Shown piece after piece: positions 9,012-16,634 of a stretch of 64,000 bases of DNA. The position numbers were made by a program, and so were the translations under genes. Source of the DNA: Streptomyces nigrescens (GTDB taxonomy: Bacteria > Actinomycetota > Actinomycetes > Streptomycetales > Streptomycetaceae); contig AP026073.1 in the NCBI GenBank assembly GCA_024349765.1, forward strand, positions 1,922,001 through 1,986,000. The letters run 5' to 3'. The number at the start of each line of letters is the position of its first letter. Position 1 is the first letter of the stretch. The notes beneath the pieces were generated by a model that worked only from the letters and a program-made list of their open reading frames with translations, was not told the origin of the DNA and ran no database searches.

Positions 9012-10111
9012 ACGCCCAAGCTCTGAAGCCCGCGCAGGGCACGAAGCGCGCGGCGGCGCTGCGCACCAAGGGAGGGCTCTCGCTGCGCCTGGACGTCCGC
9101 GCCGTGATCGTCGGACTGGTGCTGCTGGCCCTCGCGTTGGCCGCCGGCATCGCGCTGATCGGCTCCGGCGACTACCCGATGACGCCGGGCGAGGTGGTCG
9201 CCACGCTGACCGTCGGCGGCGATCCCGGCGCCCAGTTCATCGTGCAGGACCTCCGGCTGCCCCGGGTGCTGGTGGGGCTGCTGGTCGGCGCCGCGTTCGG
9301 GATCGCCGGGGCGGTCTTCCAGACCGTCTCCCGCAATCCGCTCGGCAGCCCGGACGTCCTCGGCTTCGCCCAGGGTTCGTCGGTCGGCGCGCTGGTCGCC
9401 ATCGTCTACTTCCAGGCCGGCACCTTCGCGGTCGCCGTCGGAGCGGTCGCCGGCGGCGTGGCCACCGGACTCGCCATCTTCCTGCTCGCCTGGAAGCGCG
9501 GCATCCACGGCTACCGCTTCGTGCTCGTCGGCATCGGGGCCAGCGCCATGCTCTACGCGATGGTCCTCTACCTGATGACCAAGGCCAACATCGTCGAGGC
9601 CACCCGGGCCACCACCTGGATGACCGGCTCCCTCAACGGCCGCGACTGGGACCAGGTGGGGCCGCTCGCCGCCGTCTGCGCCGTCCTGATCCCGCTGGTC
9701 CTGCTGTACGCGCGGCCGCTGCGGATGCTGGAGATGGGCGACGACGCGGCGTACGCACTGGGCGTACGCGTCGACCGGGTGCGCATCGTCGTGCTGCTCG
9801 CCGCGGTCGTGCTGGTCGCCGCGGCCACCGCGGCGGCCGGGCCGATCTCCTTCGTGGCGCTCACCGCGCCCCAGCTCGCCCGGCGGCTGACCCTCCCCCG
9901 CCGCCTCAAGGGCGCGGGAGGTGCCCCCGTGGCCGGCCCCAAGTTGCTGTTGTCGGCCCTCATGGGTGCCCTGCTGCTGGTCGCCGCCGACTGGGCCTCC
10001 CAGCAGCTCTTCGGCGCCGACCAGCTGCCGGTGGGCGTGCTGACCGGTGTCCTCGGCGGCGGCTATCTGCTCTGGCTGCTGGCCACGGAGCGGAAGGCCG
10101 GGCGGGTATGA
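9008..10111 (+). CDS. FecCD-family iron-siderophore permease, second subunit
   Basis: Second FecCD-type permease (367 aa), pairing with the preceding one to form the heterodimeric channel. It has a soluble N-terminus of about 35 residues, then around ten membrane segments. Motifs include DLRLPRVLVGLLVGAAFGIA, TVSRNPLGSPDVLGFAQGSS and GPISFVALTAPQLARRL. The segment PRRLKGAGGAPVAGP after it looks like a loop expanded relative to most homologues. The start GTG 9008 overlaps the previous stop, implying translational coupling. An open frame reaches upstream to 8129 but lies antiphase over the first permease and is not coding. Confidence 0.92.
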   Translation: MNAQALKPAQGTKRAAALRTKGGLSLRLDVRAVIVGLVLLALALAAGIALIGSGDYPMTPGEVVATLTVGGDPGAQFIVQDLRLPRVLVGLLVGAAFGIAGAVFQTVSRNPLGSPDVLGFAQGSSVGALVAIVYFQAGTFAVAVGAVAGGVATGLAIFLLAWKRGIHGYRFVLVGIGASAMLYAMVLYLMTKANIVEATRATTWMTGSLNGRDWDQVGPLAAVCAVLIPLVLLYARPLRMLEMGDDAAYALGVRVDRVRIVVLLAAVVLVAAATAAAGPISFVALTAPQLARRLTLPRRLKGAGGAPVAGPKLLLSALMGALLLVAADWASQQLFGADQLPVGVLTGVLGGGYLLWLLATERKAGRV

Positions 10112-10184
10112 GGCCCCGGCGAACCGGGCCCGGGCACCGACCGCAGCGCGACCACGTCCTCACCACCACCCCAGGAGCTTCGAA

Positions 10185-11036
10185 GTGAGCCGTCTCACGG
10201 CCGAGAACGTCACCCTCGCCTACGACCAGCGGGTCATCGCCGAGAATCTCTCGGTCGCCATTCCCGACCACTCCTTCACGGTCATCGTCGGCCCGAACGC
10301 CTGCGGCAAGTCCACGCTGCTGCGCGCCCTCTCCCGGATGCTTCGGCCGAGCGCCGGCTCGGTGCTGCTGGACGGCGCGGCGATCTCGTCCCTCCCGGCC
10401 AAGAAGGTCGCCAGGACACTCGGGCTGCTGCCCCAGTCCTCGATCGCCCCGGACGGCATCACCGTCGCCGACCTCGTGGCGCGCGGCCGCTACCCGCACC
10501 AGGGGCTGCTGCGGCAGTGGTCCGGCGAGGACGAGCGGATCGTGACCGAGTCCATGGCGGCCACCGGCGTCGACGGACTCGCCGACCGCTACGTCGACGA
10601 ACTGTCCGGCGGCCAGCGCCAGCGCGTCTGGATCGCCATGGCGCTCGCCCAGCAGACCCCGCTCTTCCTCCTCGACGAGCCCACCACCTACCTGGACATC
10701 CAGCACCAGATCGAGGTGCTGGACCTGTGCGCCGAGCTGCACGAGGAGCAGGGGCGGACGCTGGTCGCCGTGCTGCACGACCTCAACCACGCCGCCCGCT
10801 ACGCGACCCACCTCATCGCCATGAAGGACGGCGAGATCATCGCCCAGGGCCCGCCCGCCGACATCGTCACCGCCGACCTGGTCACCCGGGTCTTCGGGAT
10901 CAGCTGCCAGGTCATCGACGACCCGGAGACCGGCACGCCGCTGGTCGTGCCCGCGGCCCGGCAGCCCCGCGGCGGCCGGGCGGCGCGGCTGGCAGCCGGC
11001 GGGACGGCCGGCAGGGCCGCTACAGCAGCGTCCTGA
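10185..11036 (+). CDS. Iron-siderophore ABC transporter ATP-binding protein
   Basis: Cytosolic ATPase (283 aa, FepC/FhuC class) that powers the adjacent permease pair. Walker A GPNACGKST is at residues 36-44, the signature LSGGQRQ near 140, Walker B LFLLDEP near 160, and the switch histidine in VAVLHDLNHAARYA. Start GTG 10185 has AGGAG at 10172-10176. It follows the second permease by 73 bp in the same direction. The last 17 bp overlap the 3' end of the convergent SCP2-like gene. The C-terminal 30 residues are Arg/Ala-rich and poorly conserved in character. Confidence 0.93.
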   Translation: MSRLTAENVTLAYDQRVIAENLSVAIPDHSFTVIVGPNACGKSTLLRALSRMLRPSAGSVLLDGAAISSLPAKKVARTLGLLPQSSIAPDGITVADLVARGRYPHQGLLRQWSGEDERIVTESMAATGVDGLADRYVDELSGGQRQRVWIAMALAQQTPLFLLDEPTTYLDIQHQIEVLDLCAELHEEQGRTLVAVLHDLNHAARYATHLIAMKDGEIIAQGPPADIVTADLVTRVFGISCQVIDDPETGTPLVVPAARQPRGGRAARLAAGGTAGRAATAAS

Positions 11037-11367
11037 GACGCAGCAGATCGCGCAGCCCGGCCTCCAACTTGACCCGGCCGCTGCCCCAGGCCCGGGCGAA
11101 GTTCAGCCGGCCGTCCACCAGCGCGACCAGGTCGTCGCCCGTCATGGCCAACCGGATCTCGGCCTTGTCCGGGGGCGGGCCGGGCACGCAGCTCACGTCC
11201 TGGATGCTGCCCTGGGCCAGCCGGCCGAGGAACGTCACGTCCAGGTCGGTGATGCGGCAGCTGAGCGAACGGTCCAGCGTGGCGGCGCTGCGGACCTTGC
11301 CGTCAGCCGAGGACAGGTTCTGGGCCAGCCGGTCGAGCGCGGCACGGCACTGGTCGAGGGTTGCCAT
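11020..11367 (-). CDS. SCP2-like sterol carrier domain protein
   Basis: Small cytosolic protein (115 aa) with the look of a stand-alone SCP2 lipid-binding domain. Features are DLDVTFLGRLAQGSIQDVSC, the strand ADIRLAMTGDDL-like segment EIRLAMTGDDLVALVDG, and the family C-terminal pattern NFARAWGSGRVKLEAGLRDL. Ligand and role are unknown. Start ATG 11367 was chosen because the domain begins directly after it. It converges on the ABC ATPase, with a 17-bp overlap at the 3' ends. The hydrophobic/basic pattern fits SCP2 better than any enzyme I know. Confidence 0.8.
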   Translation of the reverse strand: MATLDQCRAALDRLAQNLSSADGKVRSAATLDRSLSCRITDLDVTFLGRLAQGSIQDVSCVPGPPPDKAEIRLAMTGDDLVALVDGRLNFARAWGSGRVKLEAGLRDLLRLRTLL

Positions 11368-11443
11368 CGCGATCGACGATACGCCAGGTCGCCGGGCGGC
11401 CGGTCCGCCCCGGACACCCGCCCGCCGAGGTAGCGTCAAAGGC

Positions 11444-11770
11444 ATGGAACAGTCCACGCCCGGCCCGGAGCCGGAGGCAGCCGGCGGCCCGGAGCAGGCC
11501 GGGCCCGCGCGGCCGGCCGGCAGCGCCGAGGAGGCGGCGGCCACCGAGGAGGCCGGACCCCGGCCGCTCGGCGTCCCCGTCACCCCCACCGGACAGCCCG
11601 CGGTCGACGCCGGACTGCGGCGTCTCGCCGATGCCGACCACCTGCCGGTGGGCGGACACCTGAAGGTGTACGAGGATGTGCACCGCGGGCTCCGCGACGT
11701 ACTGGCCGGTCTCGACCAGCACCCCGGGCCGCCCGCACCGTCCTCCACGACGCACGACAACAGGAGCTGA
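11444..11770 (+). CDS. Small hypothetical protein, Pro/Ala/Glu-rich N-terminus
   Basis: A 108-aa protein I cannot assign. The first 50 residues are low-complexity (Glu, Pro, Ala, Gly) and probably disordered. The second half, LGVPVTPTGQPAVDAGLRRL then HLKVYEDVHRGLRDVLAG, looks like a short amphipathic helical pair. It is directly upstream of tlyA (7 bp gap) in the same direction, so it probably shares its message. The coding call rests on the position, an ATG start and the conserved-looking helical part. No signal peptide or metal motif is seen. Confidence 0.65.
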   Translation: MEQSTPGPEPEAAGGPEQAGPARPAGSAEEAAATEEAGPRPLGVPVTPTGQPAVDAGLRRLADADHLPVGGHLKVYEDVHRGLRDVLAGLDQHPGPPAPSSTTHDNRS

Positions 11771-11777
11771 ACCACAG

Positions 11778-12593
11778 GTGGCAGGAGTGGCACGACGCCG
11801 ACTCGACGCGGAGCTGGTGCGCCGCAAGCTGGCCCGCTCGCGCGAGCACGCCAGCCAGCTGATCGCCGCGGGCCGGGTGACCGTCGGCGGCACCACCGCG
11901 AGCAAACCGGCCACCCAGGTGGAGACCAGCGCGGCCGTGGTCGTCCGCGCCGACGACAGCGACCCCGACTACGTCTCGCGCGGCGGCCACAAGCTCGCCG
12001 GGGCGTTCGCCGCCTTCGTCCCGCACGGCCTGAAGATCGAGGGGCGCCGGGCGCTGGACGCCGGCGCCTCCACCGGCGGCTTCACCGACGTCCTGCTGCG
12101 GGCCGGCGCCGGTCATGTCGTCGCCGTCGACGTCGGATACGGCCAGCTCGCCTGGTCGCTGCAGAGCGACGAGCGGGTCACCGTGAAGGACCGCACCAAC
12201 GTGCGCGAGTTGACGCTCGACCAGATCGACGGCCGGCCCGTCGACCTCGTCGTGGGCGACCTCTCGTTCATCCCCCTGGGGCTGGTGCTGCCCGCGCTGG
12301 TCGGCTGCGCGGCGCCCGACGCCGACCTGGTGCTGATGGTCAAGCCGCAGTTCGAGGTCGGCAAGGAGCGGCTGGGCAGCGGCGGCGTCGTGCGCAGCGC
12401 CGCGCTGCGGGCCGAGGCGGTCACGGCCGTCGCGGGCCGGGCGGCGGAACTCGGACTTGGCGTACTTGGAGTAGTTGCGAGCCCGCTGCCTGGACCTTCC
12501 GGGAATGTCGAGTACTTTCTGTGGCTGCGCGCCGGGGCGCCTGCACTCGACCCGGCGGATGTCGACCGTGCAGTGGCGGAGGGGCCTCGTTGA
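11778..12593 (+). CDS. tlyA: TlyA-type rRNA 2'-O-methyltransferase
   Basis: S-adenosylmethionine-dependent methyltransferase (271 aa). In mycobacteria TlyA methylates 16S C1409 and 23S C1920, which affects capreomycin sensitivity. Residues about 5-65 form an S4 RNA-binding domain (RRLDAELVRRKLARSREHA, GRVTVGG). The FtsJ/RrmJ-like fold follows, with SRGGHKLAGAF and the SAM motif LDAGASTGGFTDVLL near residue 95. DLVVGDLSFIPL and LMVKPQFEVG supply catalytic-tetrad residues. The GTG start has AGGAG 11 nt upstream; GTG 11787 is an alternative. The stop overlaps nadK, matching the tlyA-nadK-recN order of actinobacteria. Confidence 0.95.
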   Translation: MAGVARRRLDAELVRRKLARSREHASQLIAAGRVTVGGTTASKPATQVETSAAVVVRADDSDPDYVSRGGHKLAGAFAAFVPHGLKIEGRRALDAGASTGGFTDVLLRAGAGHVVAVDVGYGQLAWSLQSDERVTVKDRTNVRELTLDQIDGRPVDLVVGDLSFIPLGLVLPALVGCAAPDADLVLMVKPQFEVGKERLGSGGVVRSAALRAEAVTAVAGRAAELGLGVLGVVASPLPGPSGNVEYFLWLRAGAPALDPADVDRAVAEGPR

Positions 12594-13531
12594 CCACAAC
12601 CCAGGCAGTTGAAGGCAGCGCAGCACACGAGAACACCGGAGCCCGGCGGACGGTGTTCCTGCTCGCACACACCGGCCGCCCGGCGGCCGTCCGCAGTGCC
12701 GAACTCGTCGTCCAGGGGCTGCTGCGCAGCGGCATCGGGGTGCGGGTACTGGCCGAGGAGGCCGCGGACCTGCCGCTGCCGTCCTCGGTCGAACGCGTCG
12801 AGCTGGAGCAGTGCGCGGCCGAGGGCTGCGAACTGCTGGTGGTCCTGGGCGGTGACGGGACCCTGCTGCGCGGCGCGGACTTCGCCCGGACGTCCGGCGT
12901 CCCGATGCTCGGCGTCAACCTCGGCCGGGTCGGCTTCCTCGCCGAGGCCGAGCGCGACGACCTCGACAAGGTCGTCGACCGGGTCGTCACCCGCGCCTAC
13001 GAGGTCGAGGAGCGGATGACCCTCGACGTCCTCGTCCGCAACAACGGCAACGTCGTGCACACCGACTGGGCGCTCAACGAGGCGTCGGTGGAGAAGGCCG
13101 CGCGCGAGCGGATGCTGGAGGTCGTGACCGAGGTCGACGGCCGGCCGGTGTCCCGCTTCGGCGGCGACGGCGTGGTCTGCGCGACCCCCACCGGTTCGAC
13201 CGCCTACGCCTTCTCGGCCGGCGGCCCGGTGGTCTGGCCCGAGGTCGAGGCGCTGCTGATGGTCCCCATCAGCGCCCACGCCCTCTTCGCCAAGCCGCTG
13301 GTGACCTCGCCGCACTCGGTCCTGGCCGTCGAGGTCCAGCCCAAGACGCCGCACGGCGTGCTGTGGTGCGACGGCCGCCGCTCCGTCGAACTCCCCGCCG
13401 GCGCCCGCGTCGAGGTCCGCCGCGGCGCCGTACCGGTCCGCCTGGCACGGCTGCACCACGCCTCCTTCACCGACCGCCTGGTCGCCAAGTTCGCCCTCCC
13501 GGTGGCGGGCTGGCGGGGGGCGCCCCACTAG
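12590..13531 (+). CDS. nadK: NAD kinase
   Basis: Phosphorylates NAD to NADP with ATP or polyphosphate (313 aa). The diagnostic motif LGGDGTLLRGADF is near residue 87, followed by MLGVNLGRVGFLAEAE. The glycine-rich GGDGVVCATPTGSTAYAFSA is near residue 190. The TTG start overlaps the tlyA stop (TTGA) and has GGAGG 8 nt upstream, so translation is coupled to tlyA. The length and C-terminal PISAHALFAKPLVTSP fit the family. recN, its usual next neighbour, is 3 kb downstream, separated here by two minus-strand genes. Confidence 0.95.
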   Translation: MTTTQAVEGSAAHENTGARRTVFLLAHTGRPAAVRSAELVVQGLLRSGIGVRVLAEEAADLPLPSSVERVELEQCAAEGCELLVVLGGDGTLLRGADFARTSGVPMLGVNLGRVGFLAEAERDDLDKVVDRVVTRAYEVEERMTLDVLVRNNGNVVHTDWALNEASVEKAARERMLEVVTEVDGRPVSRFGGDGVVCATPTGSTAYAFSAGGPVVWPEVEALLMVPISAHALFAKPLVTSPHSVLAVEVQPKTPHGVLWCDGRRSVELPAGARVEVRRGAVPVRLARLHHASFTDRLVAKFALPVAGWRGAPH

Positions 13532-13538
13532 CGGGCGC

Positions 13539-15005
13539 TCACGACGACCCCGCGAGGAGTGCCCTGGCCCGGGCCAGGGCCGGGTCCCGGTGGGCGGCGA
13601 GGTCCGCGTCGGTGAAGACCGGGACCGGTACGGCCGGGGGGATGCCGGCGCCGTCGAAGGTCCGGCCGCCGGCGGTCAGGAACTCCTCGTTGGGCAGGCC
13701 GAAGCGCCAGCCGTTCGGCAGGCCGCGGTCCAGGACGTCGGAGAACACGCCCTGGGTGTGCTCCCCGATCCGGGTGGGCGCGGGGGAGCGGCCCATCAGG
13801 GCCTGGGTGAAGGTCTCGCCCGCACTGATGGTGAGACGGCCGGTGAGGAGTGCCACCGGGCCGGTGTAGACCGGCCCGTGGTGCGGCCCGACCCGCACCG
13901 GCACGGGCGTGGTGAACCGTGCCGGATCCCGCGGGTCGTTGCGCGCCCGCTTGCGGTAGGCGGAATAGCCGCGGTCGGTCAGCCGGGAGGCGATGCGCAG
14001 GCCCAGCGGATCGGCGCCGCCGCCGTTCAGCCGGACGTCGACGATCAGGCCGCGCAACGCCCCCGGGCCCCGGGTACGGCCCTTCGTGAACACGGCGTCC
14101 AGGGCGCGGTCGAGCTCGGCGACGTCCCCCGTGTAGTCGCCCTTCTTCGTGTACCCGGCGAACTGGGTGACGCGGAAGTAGCCGATACGGCCGGGCAGAT
14201 CGGCATAGGACAGCTTGCCCTGCGCCCACGCGCGCCGGTGGACGCCGGGACCGAGACCGGCCGCCATCGCCGCCTCGACCCGGGCGGTGAAGGCCGGGGT
14301 GGGCAGGACCGTACCGGGACGTTTCCCCGCGAACCACCGGTCGGGGCCGGCGACGACCCGGGTGTGCGCATCGTGCAGCGGCTCGATCATCGCGCGCAGC
14401 ACCGCGAACAGTTCGGCGTCGGTCGTCCGGGCCGTGATCCGGGGGCGGTAGCGGTCGCGGACCGCCGCCCAGTCGACCTTCTTCGCCCGGAAGAACGGGT
14501 AGTTCTCGGCATACGTCCGCCAGAACACGTCGAAGACCGCCCGGGGATCGCGCGACGGGCGCCCGGCGCACCGGGCGGGCAGCGCGGCGATCCGGTGCAG
14601 GGCCCGCCGCCCCGCGTTGTCCGCACTCGTCAGCCGGGCGCCGCCGGAGCCGTCCGGGGCCACCGTGAGCGGCGCCGAGTCCGGCACCGTGAACCGGCTC
14701 CGGCCCCGCGCGTCGGGCCCGCCCGCCCGGGTGCCCGTGACGGCCCCCGGCAGACAGCTGACGGCGGTGGTCTCGTACGTCCGCAGGCTGCGGCCCTTGA
14801 TGGTGACGAGGGTCCCGTAGCCGTCCATCCGCCAGACGCCCTCCAGGGACGTGCGGGTGGCGGACGGCGGCCGGGAAGCGGTGGCGGCCGGGTCGGGTGC
14901 GCAGGCGGTGGTGGCGGTCAGCGCGGTCACGGCCGTCACGGCGGCGAACAGCGCGAGCGTGCCGCGGGGGCGAGGGGAGCGGCCGGGGCCGCAGCGGTCG
15001 TTCAT
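13539..15005 (-). CDS. S41-family peptidase-like secreted lipoprotein
   Basis: Exported protein (488 aa) with a C-terminal S41 (CtpA/tricorn-core) protease domain. The N-terminus has an Arg-rich stretch, a hydrophobic segment (residues 16-34) and Cys35 in a weak lipobox. A beta-rich region (about 45-165) precedes the helical ARTTDAELFAVLRAMIEPLHDAHT typical of S41 proteins. The protease fold follows: LRGLIVDVRLNGGG, VALLTGRLTISAGETFTQAL with the probable nucleophile serine in TISAGE, and IPPAVPVPVF at the end. It lies 20 bp after the FtsX-like permease gene and probably shares an operon with it. The substrate is unknown. Confidence 0.83.
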   Translation of the reverse strand: MNDRCGPGRSPRPRGTLALFAAVTAVTALTATTACAPDPAATASRPPSATRTSLEGVWRMDGYGTLVTIKGRSLRTYETTAVSCLPGAVTGTRAGGPDARGRSRFTVPDSAPLTVAPDGSGGARLTSADNAGRRALHRIAALPARCAGRPSRDPRAVFDVFWRTYAENYPFFRAKKVDWAAVRDRYRPRITARTTDAELFAVLRAMIEPLHDAHTRVVAGPDRWFAGKRPGTVLPTPAFTARVEAAMAAGLGPGVHRRAWAQGKLSYADLPGRIGYFRVTQFAGYTKKGDYTGDVAELDRALDAVFTKGRTRGPGALRGLIVDVRLNGGGADPLGLRIASRLTDRGYSAYRKRARNDPRDPARFTTPVPVRVGPHHGPVYTGPVALLTGRLTISAGETFTQALMGRSPAPTRIGEHTQGVFSDVLDRGLPNGWRFGLPNEEFLTAGGRTFDGAGIPPAVPVPVFTDADLAAHRDPALARARALLAGSS

Positions 15006-15025
15006 CGGATACCTCGTGAGGGTGG

Positions 15026-16372
15026 TCAGGCCGCGGCCAGGGTGTCCGTGGCGCGGTGGCGCAGGGTCAGATGGACCGGCAGACCGGTCGCGAGCAGGGC
15101 GAGCAGCAGGGTGCCGCCGGCGATCGCGGCGGCCGTCGTCCAGGGCACGTACGGCAGCGCGGCACCGAACGTCCGCCGGAGCACCGGGGCGAGCGTGAGA
15201 AGCGCGATGGCCGTGCCGAGGACCAGGGCGGTGCCCGCGACGACGGCCGCCTCCCAGGCCGCCATCGCCCGCACCTGGCGGCGGTACGAACCGATCAGCC
15301 GCAGCAGCGCCAGCTCGCGGCGGCGCTCGGCGGTGATCACGGCGAGGGTGTTGGCGGCGGCGATGGCGGCGAACCCCGCGTACAGCCCGGTGCCGACGTA
15401 GTCCAGCCACACCTGGTCGGGCGGGCCGGCGGAACCGGTCCGGTGCTGCGCGGTGGTGTGCAGCGCGATCTTCGTGGTGCCGAACGCCACCACCAGCACC
15501 AGCGGGACCACCGCCGCGGAGAACCGGCGGGACTGCGTCGTCACGTTCCGCATCGCCAGCCCGGCCGCGCCGCCCCGGCCGACCAGCCGGGACAGCAGCC
15601 ACGCCGCCGGGCCCACCAGCCGCGGCCCCAGCAGCGCCACCCCCGCACAGAACAGCAGCAGCACCAGGAACGCGCCCTGGCCGGCCTTCTCGGCGGGCTG
15701 GTCGGCCAGCAGCCGGGAGAGCAGCACCCCGCCCGCCGTCGCCAGGAGCCCCAGCGGCAGCCGCAGCGGCCCCAGCCCCCGGCGCCCGGCCGCCGCCTCC
15801 GCGAGCGACCGCGCGGGCCGCAGTCCCGCGAACCGGGCGGCCGCGAGCAGCCCGGCCACCGCCGACGTCACCACCGCGACCGCCAGGCACACCGGCAGCG
15901 CCACCCAGCTGAACCGGAAGGCCACCGTGCCGGGGATCAGGCCGCGGGCGACCATGCCGTCGAACCACCAGCGCGCCAGCACCACGCCCAGCCCGCACCC
16001 CGCGAGCGCCGCCGGCACGGCCGCCATCACCGCCTGCGCGGCCACCGCCCGCCGGATCTGCCACGGACGCGCACCGACCGCGCGCAGCATCGCGAACTCG
16101 CGGTGCTGCTGGGCGACGGCCGTACCCATCGTCGAGGCGACCGCGAAGACCGACAGATAGACCGAGCCGAGGAGCAGCACCAGCGCCATGTCCCCGACAC
16201 CGTGGGCCGCCATCGTCCGCCGCGCGGTGACCGGGACGCCGTCCGCGCCGGTCGCCGCGAGCATCGTCACCGACGCCCCGACGACCGCGGCGGCGAACAG
16301 CGCCGCCACCGCCGTCCCCGCGAACGCCGGCCGGTGACCGCGCAACGCCGCGCGCGCCAATCCGCTGGGCAT
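15026..16372 (-). CDS. FtsX-like ABC transporter permease without adjacent ATPase
   Basis: Integral membrane protein (448 aa) with two FtsX/MacB-type permease halves. About eight hydrophobic segments are seen, with the coupling-region signatures QQHREFAMLRAVGARPWQIRR and ERRRELALLRLIGSYRRQV placed after the first helix of each half. Such permeases normally pair with a LolD/FtsE-type ATPase, but none is encoded within 4 kb. Start ATG 16372 follows a 262-bp upstream region containing direct repeats. The S41 lipoprotein gene follows 20 bp downstream. A role in lipoprotein or peptide handling is a guess. An in-frame open extension to 16924 antisense to recN is not coding. Confidence 0.85.
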   Translation of the reverse strand: MPSGLARAALRGHRPAFAGTAVAALFAAAVVGASVTMLAATGADGVPVTARRTMAAHGVGDMALVLLLGSVYLSVFAVASTMGTAVAQQHREFAMLRAVGARPWQIRRAVAAQAVMAAVPAALAGCGLGVVLARWWFDGMVARGLIPGTVAFRFSWVALPVCLAVAVVTSAVAGLLAAARFAGLRPARSLAEAAAGRRGLGPLRLPLGLLATAGGVLLSRLLADQPAEKAGQGAFLVLLLFCAGVALLGPRLVGPAAWLLSRLVGRGGAAGLAMRNVTTQSRRFSAAVVPLVLVVAFGTTKIALHTTAQHRTGSAGPPDQVWLDYVGTGLYAGFAAIAAANTLAVITAERRRELALLRLIGSYRRQVRAMAAWEAAVVAGTALVLGTAIALLTLAPVLRRTFGAALPYVPWTTAAAIAGGTLLLALLATGLPVHLTLRHRATDTLAAA

Positions 16373-16392
16373 GAACGCACCTTTCGTTTCGC

Positions 16393-16505
16393 AACCGTGA
16401 TCAGGGCGGTCGGACCGGAACGTGATCGACGCGGCCGTCCCGGACCTGACCTGCGTGGTCGTCCCGGAAGCCGGCGGGGCGCCCGTCCCGGAACCGTGAT
16501 CAGGG
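16393..16505. repeat. 14-bp direct repeat upstream of the FtsX-like gene
   Basis: AACCGTGATCAGGG occurs at 16393-16406 and again at 16492-16505, 99 bp apart, each holding the palindrome TGATCA. A related GAACGTGATCGA lies between them, and GTCCCGGA recurs three times. This could be a regulator-binding region for the permease operon; no regulator gene is adjacent. Confidence 0.55.
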
Positions 16506-16532
16506 TCGCGGCCCGGCGGTACCGGGCACCAT

Positions 16533-16567
16533 GCGGAAACCCTCCGTTTTCGGGTGGGGTTTTCCGC
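16533..16567. repeat. Imperfect inverted repeat upstream of recN
   Basis: GCGGAAACCC (16533-16542) pairs with GGGGTTTTCCGC (16556-16567) with one bulged base. It lies 67 bp before the recN start. It is not the actinobacterial LexA box (CGAAC-N4-GTTCG). It may be an operator or a weak terminator for the divergent side. Confidence 0.45.
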
Positions 16568-16634
16568 AGTACCGGGCGGACGGGGGAGGGGAGGCCGTCG
16601 CGGGGCGCCCCCGGGACCTCGTAAGGTCGTATCC

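Noticed and set aside
13539-16394. Apparent 951-aa fusion of the S41 protein with an upstream segment
   Set aside because: The upstream part reads out of frame through the FtsX-like gene; the S41 protein has its own ATG and signal peptide at 15005.
16533-16567. Possible LexA/SOS box before recN
   Set aside because: The inverted repeat does not match the CGAAC-N4-GTTCG consensus.
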